Below, piece after piece: positions 22,626 to 36,658 of a DNA stretch of 64,000 nt. A program made the position numbers and the translations under genes. How positions within the stretch are numbered: the stretch's first letter is position 1; every line of letters starts with the position of its first letter. The notes below the pieces were generated by a model. That model made no database searches, was not told where the DNA came from, and worked only from the letters and a program-made list of their open reading frames with translations. The DNA is from Acanthacorydalis orientalis (taxonomy: Eukaryota; Arthropoda; Insecta; Megaloptera; Corydalidae): contig CM068313.1 in assembly GCA_034766995.1 (NCBI GenBank), positions 7,507,461 through 7,571,460 of the forward strand. The letters are read 5' to 3'.

Positions 22626-24424
22626 AAAAATATGTTTTTTTAACTACTCGTGAAATGTCGAAGACATATAACTGTCAAAGATTTCTTTCAATCGCTTTTT
22701 TTTAATAGGCAAAGTCACTAAAATGAGTAAATCAATATATTTATTATTACCCCGGATTGTTACTGGCGAAAACCAGGGACAGTTGGAATCATTCTTTAAT
22801 TACCGTAGTTGAAAAGATTCTATTTTTGAATTGAAAATGTTTTTCGATATTTTATAGAAAAGTTGATATAAATAAAAGAATTAAATTTATAAAAATAATT
22901 AATTTTATTTATTTAAAAGCTATATATTCTATAATTTATATAAAAGTTGTATTTTTTTACACGTTTCAAGTAATGATTGAAAAATCATTAGTACAATAAA
23001 ATATAAATTTTTAAAATGTAGAAAAATCAACTTCTGAAAACTTCCAACGATTTCAAATAACATGAACTAATTAGATGTTAAAATCGGTAACCGTCTTTAG
23101 CTTCTTTCGACTCTTTTTTTAAATACAAGTCTGATCCTTAATCTATAAAAAAAAGTCTTGAATGAAACATGAATTTACGTGAAAATGTCTGCCCTTCTAA
23201 ATGTCATGTTTCAATCTCTGTCCGATGTTTTTGCTGTATAAAAAATGCATACGCAATCGACAGTATTGCATTTATAATCGGACGTTGAGGGAAAAAATCG
23301 TTTCTGTCTGAAATTCTTTCACGATCTACTTGTATACGCGCAATAATTGATCGAGTAACAGACTAACAAAGTAAATTCCAACGATGTTGTGTTCTGTGAA
23401 ACGTCAATGGTTGTAGCGCGGTGCTGCATTTTATAGACATTGACGAACAATTGACGTGTTCAATTGCAGGTCGCAGGTCACGAATCGGAGTAAGAACGAG
23501 ATTGTAGACGACAGATTCATTGGTTTGTTTTCGCAGAGAACGATTGTTTCCCACAGTCATTTCATTTAATGAATAAATACACACACATACATATACGTAT
23601 ATATATATATATATATATATATATAGGTGTATAAATTATTGATTAGATATTTTTCCATTGGATAATAATTTATAAATAATTAAATAATAAGTATACAACA
23701 TGATACAGTTAAAATACAACCAATTAAATCCAAACCTTTCTATTTACAAGTTCGTGAGTTCAAACTGATCGAAGAGCAGTTATTGAATATAAATTTTGTA
23801 ATTTTAGTGAAAGCTATTAACCTCTTCAATGCATATGTAGATGATATACTTTAAGAAACAGTATTTTTTTCATGAAAGATTGAAAATTGCCAAAAAGAGA
23901 TACCTGAGTGAGAAACCTGAATTTCAACTAGATAAAATACAATAAGAACAGAAAGGCCATGTAAAATTATTCAATAAATTCGGGAAAATCGACACCCTGA
24001 AATAGGTCAAAAATTTTTCAGTGGCGTGAGTTGTCAGTATTGGATATTCAAAAATGGAAAAGTGCAAGGACTTTTGATTCCGAAAAAAACAAAAATATCA
24101 AAATTGAATGCAATGCAAAATATAAAAATGAAATGATCAAAATTGAATTATTAATCATTTTTAAAGTTCTAGGGTTTACAATTTAAGTAGTTGTAATTTA
24201 TTTATCTCTCAATAAATCTTTTGCTTGAATATAAAATAGACAAAATACGAAATCATTTATTATCAAAATCTAATTAACTTTCAATCAATTTTCTAGAATT
24301 TGAGTTCAATTACTCTGAAATGTCTGAATTAAAAACATAGTTATGCTTGCAGTCATACGTTTAATCGATTTCAAATTCAGTTCTATTTTAAAATTTCTAA
24401 AAAGAAGAAGGTCTTAACATGTTC
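22626..24424. other. AT-rich stretch, nothing recognised
   Basis: A somewhat CpG-richer patch covers about 23260-23540 without recognisable coding. A (TA)n run at 23599-23625 is followed directly by GGTGTATAAATTA. This resembles a family A terminal repeat whose element is otherwise absent. Confidence 0.45.
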
Positions 24425-24467
24425 ACTAAAGAATGCATATTAATAATTATAATATGTATTCTTTAGT
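24425..24467. repeat. Hairpin at the breakpoint of a mariner fragment
   Basis: 18-bp arms ACTAAAGAATGCATATTA and TAATATGTATTCTTTAGT (one mismatch) flank a 7-nt loop. Mariner coding similarity begins at the right arm. Confidence 0.75.
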
Positions 24468-24738
24468 CTATTCACTTGACTTGGCACCAACAGATTTTCT
24501 TCTCTTTTATAAATTAAAAACTGGCCTCAAAGGAAAACGATTTCAGGACGTAAAGAATATTAAGAAAAATGTAACCACCGAACTGAAATCAGTTTCTTCA
24601 GATGCCTTTGCCGAATGTTTTCAAAAACTTTTAGAACGTTGCAATAAGTGCATGAAAGTAAATGGAGATTACTTTGAATAAATATCATACATTTTTTATG
24701 TTACTTCAACTGTATGTCTTTTCATTGCACCAAGCCAA
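24460..24738 (+). pseudogene. mariner transposase C-terminal fragment with 3' terminal repeat
   Basis: An uninterrupted reading gives YSLDLAPTDFLLFYKLKTGL, then KGKRFQDVKNIKKNVTTEL and ends CNKCMKVNGDYFE-stop at 24679-24681. It matches the end of mariner transposases (YSPDLAPxDFxLFxxLKxxLKGKRF...C...GDYFE). The third catalytic Asp (APTD) is retained. After the stop, TTTCATTGCACCAAGCCAAG at about 24720-24739 looks like the element's 3' terminal repeat. Everything upstream of PYSPDLAP is missing, and the break coincides with a hairpin. The open frame suggests less decay than most relics here. Confidence 0.85.
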
Positions 24739-27148
<2,410 letters not shown>

Positions 27149-27671
27149 TTAGCTGTAAAAAATAATTCGGTGCCTTTAAATCGAATCAGTTCTAATCAGT
27201 CAACTGTTTTAAATTGAATTATTATCTCGTCGTTTTATGATTTTTAAGTGTCATTCTTAACATTAAAAAACTCTATATATATTGCCCAAGAATTTGGTAT
27301 AACGTTACAAAATTGTAATGAACGTGTGTCCGAAAATCAGCATATTAGACATTGGATAATTTTTGCATTTAAGATACAAAAAAAAATGCTACTGAAATCG
27401 CGGGAATGATTTTTTCAGCTAAGAGAGAAGGTGTTATGAAGCATAAAACATGCAAAGAACGCTAAAACAGTAGGAAGGGTCCAAAAATGCATTATAACTT
27501 TATCCACCTAAAGTTGCTATTTTTTTTCGACAAGCAATTCGTCTGTTATCTGACAAATGAAGGAAAGTTGTACAAAATAATGTGAGAAATTTTAAGTATT
27601 GAAATATATTCGATTCTTTCATAAATATTTATTTTTTATAGAACGGGGACCGAATTAATTTGTATACTTAA
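27149..27671 (+). mobile_element. Family A mariner MITE, full length
   Basis: About 523 bp, from TTAGCTGTAAAAAATAATTC to GAATTAATTTGTATACTTAA. The N-terminal remnant is recognisable (GAAAATCAGCATATTAGACA encodes the ENQHIRH segment), as are the deletion junction (GCAAAGAACGCTAAAACAGT) and the C-terminal FRQ.IRL-like codons. Stops and indels are frequent. The LINE relic at 27700 begins about 30 bp after its end. Confidence 0.9.
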
Positions 27672-27699
27672 CAAAATTCAGCATACATTTTATTGTAAT

Positions 27700-28040
27700 T
27701 ATAACCAGAACAAGATTAGCGAGTAAAAAATGATTAATAGTCCACTCAAATGGTACATTGTAAAATATAGTAATAAGAATGTCAACGTTGTGCTCTAAAA
27801 AGAAAAAACAATGTACAACATATATTAATCAAATGCCCACACTATCATAATTACTGGAAAAAATATATACAAGGATCTAAAGAACATCCCACATCTAGAA
27901 AAATACTACAAATGGACATGACGCAAAAAATATACTACTACTACTTAAAAGATATACTAACAATAAGTCTAAAAAATCTACAACTTACTCGAGAACAATA
28001 TTGTTTAAATTTGAACAGGATTTACAATCTTTCTAACTGA
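27700..28040 (+). pseudogene. Non-LTR retrotransposon (LINE) C-terminal zinc-knuckle fragment
   Basis: The reading CQRCALKRKNNVQHILIKCP followed by HYHNYWKKY gives the Cys-x2-Cys-x10-His-x4-Cys zinc knuckle found at the end of ORF2 in jockey/CR1/R1-type LINEs (pattern CxxCG...ETxxHILxxCPxY). From CQRC the frame stays open for about 86 codons to a TGA at 28038-28040. The last ~60 residues are a variable tail. Upstream, TRTRLASKK at about 27705-27730 may be the RxRxGH segment that usually precedes the knuckle, now broken by stops. The reverse transcriptase is absent, as expected for a 5'-truncated LINE copy. Clade cannot be assigned. Confidence 0.75.
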
Positions 28041-28589
28041 TTATCATATTTTAGGAATTCAAAATTTTAAAAATCGTTCAATGATAAAAGATTTTCCCTG
28101 AAACTCACTATCATTTTATTCAAACAAAAATGTCAATACAAATTAATAAATTATGAAAAAGAAGACACGAACAATAATTTACTATTATGATCTTGTTTTA
28201 CTATACAAATCATATTAATAATTGAAGTAATTGTTGTTATTTACAAGCGTATGTCATTTTCTGTATGTAATTCTGTAGCTACTAGTAAAGAAGAAATTAA
28301 ATTGAATTCACAATCAGATCAAGTTTAAAATATTGCCTTCTACAAATTTCTTTTTAGAATTATTAAAAGTTCGATGGAGCTCAAGTCTTCCACAGAACAT
28401 AGTTTGAAGAATTTTGCTCTAAAATATAATATAAATATTTTAAAATATAATTTATAAACCTATTTTATAACCAATTCTTTTAACCAATTTCTTCATAAAG
28501 TAATCTACCTTTCTGTTAACCCTTTCAATGTGCACTAGTACAGACGATAGAGACTATTCAAAACAGACCTTTTTGATTATTATAAATAT
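28041..28589. other. AT-rich stretch, possibly LINE 3' tail
   Basis: No poly(A) or target duplication could be identified after the LINE stop. Nothing else is recognised. Confidence 0.45.
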
Positions 28590-29036
28590 TAGTCTAAAAA
28601 TTAATTCTGTGGCTTTAAATTCAATCACTCACAACTCCGTTTTAAATTAAAATATTTTTTAGGATTTTGAAGTGACAATAAGTGACATAATCTTACAAAA
28701 CAGTAGTAAACACAATGGTGTTCGAAAAGCAGCATATTGCAGTTGAAAAAAATGCTACCAAGGCCATGAAAATGATTTTATCAGATTTGGGAGAATGTAT
28801 TGTGACGCATAAAACATGTAAAAAATGCTAAAACAGTGGAAGTTGTCCAAAAATGCATTACGAATTCAACAATTCAAATCTGCCATTTTTTTGACAAGAG
28901 ATTCGTCAGTTATCTCACAGATGAAGCAGTTACATTACAAAATAATGGGGGATATTTTATGGATTGAAATCTATTTCACTTTTCTATGAACATTCATTTT
29001 CTATAAAAAGGGCATCGAATTAATTTGCACGGCTAA
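28590..29036 (+). mobile_element. Family A mariner MITE, ~447 bp
   Basis: It runs from TTAGTCTAAAAATTAATTCT to GAATTAATTTGCACGGCTAA. Relative to other copies it lacks about 50 bp of leader and the codons between EKQHI and the KKNA segment: CGAAAAGCAGCATATTGCAG runs straight into TTGAAAAAAATGCTACCAAG. The shared deletion junction (TGCTAAAACAGTGGAAGTTG) and the C-terminal codons are present. Confidence 0.9.
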
Positions 29037-29959
29037 TTATTATAAAAATATGTAATATCATCCCAGATCGTTTAAAAATATTTAATACAAAGTGTTATTA
29101 TGAGTAACACATCTATTGGAATAATAAAACTGAATTTTTACACATTAATTTAGCCTGCCTCAAATAACGTATAGTAAGAAGCAAATAATGGAGATTAAAA
29201 TTCGAAAAATAAATTATATATTTTAAAATTCACAATAAATCATTTATTCAAAAAGAAACTGTTAAATCGAATGGACATTAAAAAGACCAAACCGGAGTTT
29301 GCGAGCGGTGGTTGTTTTATTTCAAACAGAATTACTTCTAGCAAATCTGATTTATATTATGCAAGCGTATTTTTTTATTATTATAAGAATACAAAATAAT
29401 TTTCATAAATTAACATTTATGTCAAAATGTTAAACCATCTTAAACGTCTATAAAATTTTATAATCTATAAATGTGTGTATATAATCAACAGTCTAGACAA
29501 GCGAAATAGTTTTCGTTTTAAGATATCAAAAAATAAATAAATGAAATGAACTGTCCGTTTTTCTAATAAAACTCACAGACGCAGTAACATTGATTTCAAA
29601 CTCTTTTTAGATATTATTTTTCTAGTTATAGTATTAATAATTAATTTTTAAAACTGGTATATTATAGTATCAGTGTTGAATTAACAACTGAATTCTTGAC
29701 ATTTCGTTACAATAATCAAAACTTTCTTAGGCACATTAAGAAAGTGAGTCAAGAAGACATTCATCAATCTGGTATCAAGATTTTTTAAAATACATCTATA
29801 TTTAAAATCGAATTTAAAAAGTACAATATTCCTAAATTCAAAAAAAAAGATTACAAATAAGATAAATGATATACTTTAGTAGAAACGACAAAATCTATTT
29901 TATATTTAGCAAATATTATGACTGACAAATCTAACAAGACAGCCAGAATACAGTTTTGA
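29037..29959. other. AT-rich stretch, nothing recognised
   Basis: A small less AT-rich patch at 29280-29330 has no motif. Confidence 0.5.
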
Positions 29960-30115
29960 CACTGTAGCTCTACATTCACTTTTACAGATGAACTTTTTGT
30001 TCCACACGCCACAAAAAAGATTTCTAGTCAAAAATGTTCAATAATGATTATTGATTATTTTTAATTGTTGCTTATGTGCATTTCGATTAGGAAGCCATCA
30101 TCCTTCAAGTTACAA
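29960..30115. repeat. Arm of palindromic repeat P1
   Basis: Motifs in order: ACTGTAGCTCTACATTCACT, GTCAAAAATGTTCAATAATG, ATTATTGATTATTTTTAATT, then GCATTTCGATTAGGAAGCCA and TCATCC. This is one of the best-preserved single arms. Confidence 0.6.
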
Positions 30116-30265
30116 GGGACAAAAATTTAATAAGAATTCATTTGTGAAAAATATACAATTGGACATCAATTACAGAAATACTAGTTACGGAAGTTATAAT
30201 CAAAAAATTGCCCTAGTGTCAGAAAAAAACCTCAAAATCCTTGTTGATATCCACAAGCGAATATC

Positions 30266-30303
<38 letters not shown>

Positions 30304-30987
30304 TCTTAAAAAATATATTCTTAATTTTCCCTTCACTATTTCTTTCCGGTTAAATAAGGATATAAACAAATTATCACAGTAATATAATTTTAAATTTATT
30401 CAAACACTAAAATATAACACAGGCATTTTTTAAATACGTGATTCTTTCTAAAACCAAAACGTATTTAAATATTTATGCAAATGCACATATAAACGGTATA
30501 TTAGTATGTATATGTTGTGTACATCTAATTTTTAAAAGTTTATTACTCATTTAATAATTTTACACTTCATAACTTCAAATGATATTCACATAGACGAATA
30601 AGTAAGTGTTCTGCAAAAAAAGTATTTTTCATACATATTCATTATATTTTACATAATTTACATGAAAAATATTTACAGAGGTAAATACAATATGCCCTAA
30701 CACACGTTATGTTCTAATATACAAATGTATGAATAATTTATATAATTATAATAATACCGTGAGTACATTTCTGCACATATTTATTGACAAGAGAATGATT
30801 TAAATAAATAAATCTAAATAACCGTGAAATGAGTAAAGTTAAACCAATTTACCGAGATACTGAATGACTCATAAGACTATTATTTCTGTAGTCACGTGCT
30901 TCAGAACACCTACTTATTATTGTCAGGGACAGGCGTTGAATTAATAACACACTGAACATGTTTTATTTATTTAATATACATTCATAT

Positions 30988-31044
<57 letters not shown>

Positions 31045-32424
31045 GCATGTGTTTGTTGATATATAGAATGAAACAATTAAGGGTTCGTAACAAATGTTTG
31101 AACATAATGTTTTTTCAAATGTGGGTATAGTATATTAAAACAGTGTCAGGGGATAATTATTTAGAATATGGGCTTGATTTTAAAATACGTTATAGGAACG
31201 AGTTTGTTTGTTTTAATATACACGAGTGTGTATTTGTCGGTTTTTTTGTTTAGGTAATTTGTAAAACAAAACGAATTTTAATTTAAATACACGAACTGGA
31301 ATGCTATAATCAATTTTGTTCAAATTTATCTGTTTTTTATGCACAGAGTGACATAAATCGAGAATTATAAACGAGTTAAAATAAAAAAAAAAGTATATTA
31401 ACTGGACAAATTGCTCGTGTTTGTTATTCAATCAGGTAATATTTTATATCATTCAATGTTTTGTAAATTTAATAATGTAGAATGAAATATTCAAATAAAA
31501 TGACAGATTTGTAAAAAATGTATATAAATAATTTTTGATTTCTGATTAAAACTTAATTGAAGATAATAAATATGATACAGATTTATTTATATCTTAGTGA
31601 TCTGATAATGATACAATCACCATCGAAATGAATATAAAAAATAATCAAAATGATCAAAAATTAATTTTTAAACTTGTTTGATCAGAAAAAAATTTGCCTC
31701 TTAGGGAAAGAAATTTATATATGAAAAATAATTGCAAATGATTTAATAAAAAATTAATTACTCAAAAACACAATCAATAAATTTTATTTTTTTTTAAGAA
31801 AAAACAAGTATAAATGTTGTCTTGTTGGTCTTTTTCTCTAGGAATCAGCTAAGTATGTTTTCCAGAAATATGAATTTTATTTTTTTTAATTTATTAATTT
31901 GAAGAATACAATAGATTTATAGTTTTATCGGATAATATAACCAAAATGTGTCAAAAGCTGGAGATCAGGTTTTTGTTAATAGGAAATAATACGTTCTTAT
32001 GTATACAAAAAATCACAACTGGTATATTACTTTTGTTTTACAAATTAACCATTGCCCCACCCGCTCCAAAACGTTTGTATCAAAATCTTTTACAATTGTT
32101 CATTGTTTATTTTGACGGACTTATGGATATTTAAATGGTGATTCCATCATCTTCAGAACGTGGGTAGTAAAAATGTATTCTACTAACTAAAAAATAATTT
32201 TATCGCAAAATTCATAGTGCCGAAATCATAACTGTGACCTAATAATACTTTTCTAAAGAAAAAAATTATAAAATAAATGTCTAAATAATCAATCTTCTGA
32301 GTTTAAGTTTACTTTATTAAATCTTAAATTTTTTTCACTTTATATCCATAATTTCATTCTAAAACTTAAATTCATAACTGTGTTATCTAATGATTTTAGT
32401 CTTGATGATCCGAGCAACTATTTA
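30116..32424. other. AT-rich stretch with microsatellites
   Basis: (TA)n arrays lie at about 30271-30299 and 30989-31034, the latter with a GTATGTATGTGCATGTG tail. A P1-like arm lies at about 31600-31700. No coding similarity is seen. Confidence 0.5.
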
Positions 32425-32790
32425 TTTGTCACTAGTAGTAGAGCCTATTATGCAACATTATAGAACCGTTTGAAAGAAGAACTGAAACAAAAACGACCAA
32501 GATCGGAGCGCAAGGAAGTATTTTTTTATTAGGACAACGCGCCGTCCCACAAATCGACCGTCGCAATGGGAAAATTGCACGAATTAGGCTTCGAATTGAT
32601 TCCCCATTCACCCTGTTCTGCGGAATTGGTCTTATGCGTCTTCTTCCTCTTCTCAAAATTAAAAATTTGGCTCATTGGGAAAAAATTCTTATCGAATGAG
32701 TATGTCATCGCAGCCGTCAATGTGTATTTTGCAGATTCGCTGGACCATGTGTGTAGCCCTCTATGAAGACTATATTGAGAAATAAAATTG
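32425..32790 (+). pseudogene. mariner transposase C-terminal half, irritans-like
   Basis: The reading shows AYYATL-stop-NRLKEELKQKRPRSERK, then stop-DNAPSHKSTVAMGKLHELGF, ELIPHSPCSAELVLCVFFLF and SKLKIW...GKKFLSNEYVIAA. It follows the mariner pattern YYxxLLxxLKxEIxEKRP...FHQDNAPxHKS...LPHPPYSPDLAPSDYFLFxxLKxxLxGKKFxSNE. The second catalytic Asp survives, but the preceding Gln codon is a stop (TAG). The third Asp position reads Val. The last residues continue in another frame as CVALYEDYIEK-stop, so there is a late frameshift near 32745. No terminal repeats are recognised. It is a different lineage from the other mariners in this window. Confidence 0.85.
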
Positions 32791-32847
32791 TTTTTTTCCA
32801 AAAAAAAAAAACTGTTTAACTTGCTTTTTACCACATTTATCAAACGA

Positions 32848-32918
32848 TCTTCAAAATTATCGAAACTAATAACAGAAAACAGAAACTCAAGTGATCCAAT
32901 AGGACGAAAACATCGAAA
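32848..32918. repeat. Single arm of palindromic repeat P2
   Basis: It contains CGAAACTAATAACAGAAAAC then AGAAACTCAAGTGATCCAAT. This matches the right arm of the P2 repeats at 43109-43281 and 52882-53042. Confidence 0.6.
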
Positions 32919-34235
32919 AGAACACATCAAAGTAATGACAAGAATAAAAATAAACAAGTATACTTATATTTGTTTTGTATAAAAATGTAAGTGAAATCAA
33001 AAATGATTAAAACGAAATCTTTATTATTGCAATGTTATTAATTATTTAAAAAAATAAAATCCATTTTTCAAACATTTTAATCAGTATAAAAAGTTTTAAG
33101 AGTGTTTATTATAAAAATATTAAAATATATTCAATAAACTATTCAAACTATATATATATATATGATTTGATAATAAATTTCATCTATATGTAAACCTGTT
33201 TTAAAAGTTTATGAGTTAAAATCACTAAATGCAAAAGTTAAAAAGAAAACAAAAATCTTAACTGTCTCCACATACTCTGAAAACAGGTACTCTTACACTT
33301 TACTCCACAAAACACACTCTCTCACACAATCTTATGCATTTTTACACCCGATTTTTTTCCAGGTTATACAACCATGACAAATTCACTTAGAGTGGTAAAT
33401 AATGAAACGCATCTGAAATCCTTTACTCAATCTACATCCAAAATAAGTACTTTTTTACTATTCTTTTTACAGCTACTGTTTTAAAGTACAAAACCGTATT
33501 GAAAACTGTATATTGTGCATTATGAATAATATAAAATAAATCTTGTCCGAGATGTTCATCATAAAAAATAAAAAAAAGTTACCAAAAAAATCGTGTGTTT
33601 ATAAAAATATTTAATTAACTAGACTTTACTGGAATGAAACAAGTTTGGATGTGTCTCGTTCTTCAACCGTGTAATTTCCTCTACTAGTTATAATTATGTT
33701 CGGCCATCACGAATCTACGAAGATCGCGTCATTAACATCTTTACCATTTCGATATGTTTCATATAATTTATGTGATGAGAACAATTCACTGTACATTACA
33801 TAATAAATATGTGTGTATATGTGTCATTAATCAGATCGGAATTCTTTTTTCTATACAACATTCTACACAGAATAAATATTTACAATAGTGAATTTTTGAA
33901 ATCTTCCGTGAATCTTAGTATTTATTTCTAGAATAAACAATGTGAAAAAATCATTTCACCAGACTAAACGAAACATAAATATATAATCTTGAGTTTAAAC
34001 GCGTCTGTATTTTTTTCTCGTATCGGTAATATAACAATAAAAAAATATGACTAATTAAGTTACGTTTACGATAATAATAATTAAGTTAATAGCGAAATAA
34101 ATTATTGATTTTCGTATAAAAACAGATATAAACTTAAGATATTAAAAATTATGCATAAAAAATCAATTCATTAAATTATTTAATGAAACTTAATTAATGG
34201 AACTAATAAAGTAACATCTAATTTTATCTGATTTG

Positions 34236-34316
<81 letters not shown>

Positions 34317-35116
34317 ATATATATACCTAAAAAATAATAACACAATTGTCATCGTTTCATTTTCTATAAAGTAAAATAATCTTTATTGGAAGTTTTTTAA
34401 TAAAAAAATTAAACATTGATAAAATGTCGTTTCTTTAAAATCAATAGAAGTATTATTGAAAAATATGTAAGCGATTTTATGTATTTTTTTATAGATTGTA
34501 ATAAATGTTCATAATGTTTGAATTAAATTGATTTTATATTATTAATGATTTTATATTAATTATCATCGACGTGGACGATGAAGTAAACTGGATGTACATT
34601 TTTTTATTTTGCGTCAATGTCCATCATCTTTAACTATTTCGCATTGTTTTTTGATAAATACGTAGTCGTTCAGAAACGCAATAAATTAACTACTGCATTC
34701 TATTTATATCTTCTGCTGACTAACACAAATGTTGTTAGACAAGCAAGACAGGTGAACCAAGATCAACTAAGAACGTCGCATACAATAATAACGTGTTAAT
34801 GACTATATTCAATTATTTTTACTTGATTTATCAATGAACTCTTAAATGTCGATCTTAAGAATTTGTTTTTTAAACATAAACAATTTAAACTGATAGACAG
34901 TATCGTACTGAAGTAAAACGAAGAGGTATGCACATATATAGATTGTCAATGACCCGATAATTTTATTTAATTAATAAGACAGAAAATATTGTATTTATTA
35001 TTTATCTAATGAGGATTAATAAATTAATAGATTAAAAAATCACAATTGATTACATATAGAGCTAATTATAAAAATAAACATCTTTTTAATCTCTAAATGC
35101 AATTTTATATATACTT
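32919..35116. other. AT-rich stretch
   Basis: No gene or transposon is recognised. A broken (TA)n array occupies 34241-34325. Confidence 0.55.
34241..34325. repeat. (TA)n microsatellite with TTA interruptions
   Basis: About 85 bp; TA runs broken twice by TTTA. Confidence 0.95.
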
Positions 35117-35326
35117 ACTCACTCCTCTCTTTCTAGTTCTCTCTCTCTCTCTCTCTATATATATATACATAGAGGGAGAGAACGGGATAATGAGAGAGAG
35201 GCAGAAATAGAGGGAGAGAAATGAGATTAGAAAAGAGAGAGAGGAGGAGTAAAGGGAAAGGGAAAGAAAAGGGTATGTGAGAGAAAAAAAAGGAAGATAG
35301 GAAAAGAGAAAATGGAGAGGGAATAG
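35117..35326. repeat. Mirrored polypyrimidine/polypurine tract
   Basis: A CT-rich block (35117-35156) is followed by a short TA run. Then ~155 bp of almost pure purine follows on the same strand, rich in GAGA, GGGA and GAAA. The CT and GA blocks are complementary, so they could pair in a hairpin. The long purine strand could form triplex (H-DNA). Confidence 0.85.
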
Positions 35327-36199
35327 ATATTTATTTATTATATTGCAATGAAATTCTGTATTTTTTTCCATTTGTCGATATTTCATGTACACAATTTATG
35401 AAACTTAACATTTTATTAGATATAAATTATTGAATAAAATAAATTTTCATATTATATATATATATGTAGATTGTACAAATTAAAGGTATTAATTTATATA
35501 GAAAAAAATTTAAACTCTATAATACATATTCATTCCCATTAGAGAAGTTATTTCTGCCCTTAAAATACAAGTAAGAATAATACTTTTTATAGACATAAAA
35601 TAAATATATGTTACAAAAAGTATGTCTTATTTTTATAGAAGCTTTCAAACGTTGTAACGACTTAACTACGTCACGAGTGGTTTCAGTTGAAAATTTCTTT
35701 CTCTATTTTACCAAATAACATTTAAGTGCACAACGAAATTGTAAGGTACATGTTAAGAATTGCCAAGAAGCATTCGAAGTGCTCATAAAATTTTAACGAT
35801 ATCATTAACTATAGTTTGATGGAAAATGACATATAATGGCAGTCTATCCATTGTAAAGAACAATGAGCTGAAACAACATTTCTGAACATGTTAATAATTT
35901 AAACATTCTATTTTTCTGAACATGTTAATATTATGTGCATTAATAAAAATCAGCACATAAAATAAAAACATATAAACGTACAAAATAATAAAGGGTTTGA
36001 AGTTTGTAAAAGATTTAGAATTTCAACCTTACTTATTTAAATATGTACTAGAGGAACCAATAATTTTGTTAAATTGAGAGTATTTGAAATATGTACCTAT
36101 TTAGTAAAAAAAAAATAAACACAAGAGTGATTATATGCATCAGTCAAGTAAAGAAAGCACTTAATAAAAAGGAGAAGGTATTTTTTAGTTCAAATAACG
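35327..36199. other. AT-rich stretch, nothing recognised
   Basis: An imperfect direct repeat, TTTCTGAACATGTTAATA, occurs twice near 35880-35935. No other feature. Confidence 0.5.
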
Positions 36200-36530
36200 T
36201 TAACTAAGAAGTAGGGAAAATTTGAAATGTAACATTGTATGGAAGCCAAAGTTGAACAATTGGAATCATTAAGAAAAGAAGACTGGAAGCTTCCGAGACC
36301 TGGTATTATCGAAACATACTTAAAGTGCAATGGGTGGATATAGTGAGAAATGAAGAAGTATTCAAGAAAACTGGAAAGTGTAAAAGTTTTTCGAAACACA
36401 TGAAAATAAAATGAGATAATTTGATGAGGAAGATCTTGAGGCATAAAATGAGGATAAAAATAATACTAAAAAGACAGGCAGAAGAGAAGAACCGTAGAAG
36501 ATGATGTCAGATAAGTAATGCTGCACTTAT
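36200..36530 (+). pseudogene. LINE ORF2 3' fragment (endonuclease-reverse transcriptase type)
   Basis: The plus strand reads KKRRLEASETWYYRNILKVQ, WVDIVRNEEVFKKTGKCKSF, then a stop, NLMRKILRHKMRIKIILKRQ and AEEKNRRR. This follows the pattern at the end of endonuclease/reverse transcriptase polyproteins of insect LINEs: RRLxAFEMWxxRRMLxISWTDxVxNEEVLxRxG...LLRTIxxRxxxWIGHxLRH...ILEGxxEGKRGRGRP. At least one stop (about 36412-36416) and weak conservation show decay. No catalytic reverse transcriptase domain is present, so this is a 5'-truncated relic. It differs from the LINE relic at 27.7 kb, which has the CCHC knuckle. Confidence 0.7.
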
Positions 36531-36606
36531 TAAGATTTTCAAATAAAATCAGAGATAAGAGAGAAATGGAGAATTCCAGCAAAACAATATTCTGATTTTT
36601 AACTAA

Positions 36607-36658
<52 letters not shown>

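Noticed and set aside
32529..32957. 142-codon minus-strand frame
   Set aside because: It is the shadow of the mariner transposase remnant on the plus strand and of a P2 repeat arm.
35105..35392. 95-codon Ser/Leu-rich minus-strand frame
   Set aside because: It is the translation of the purine/pyrimidine low-complexity tract.
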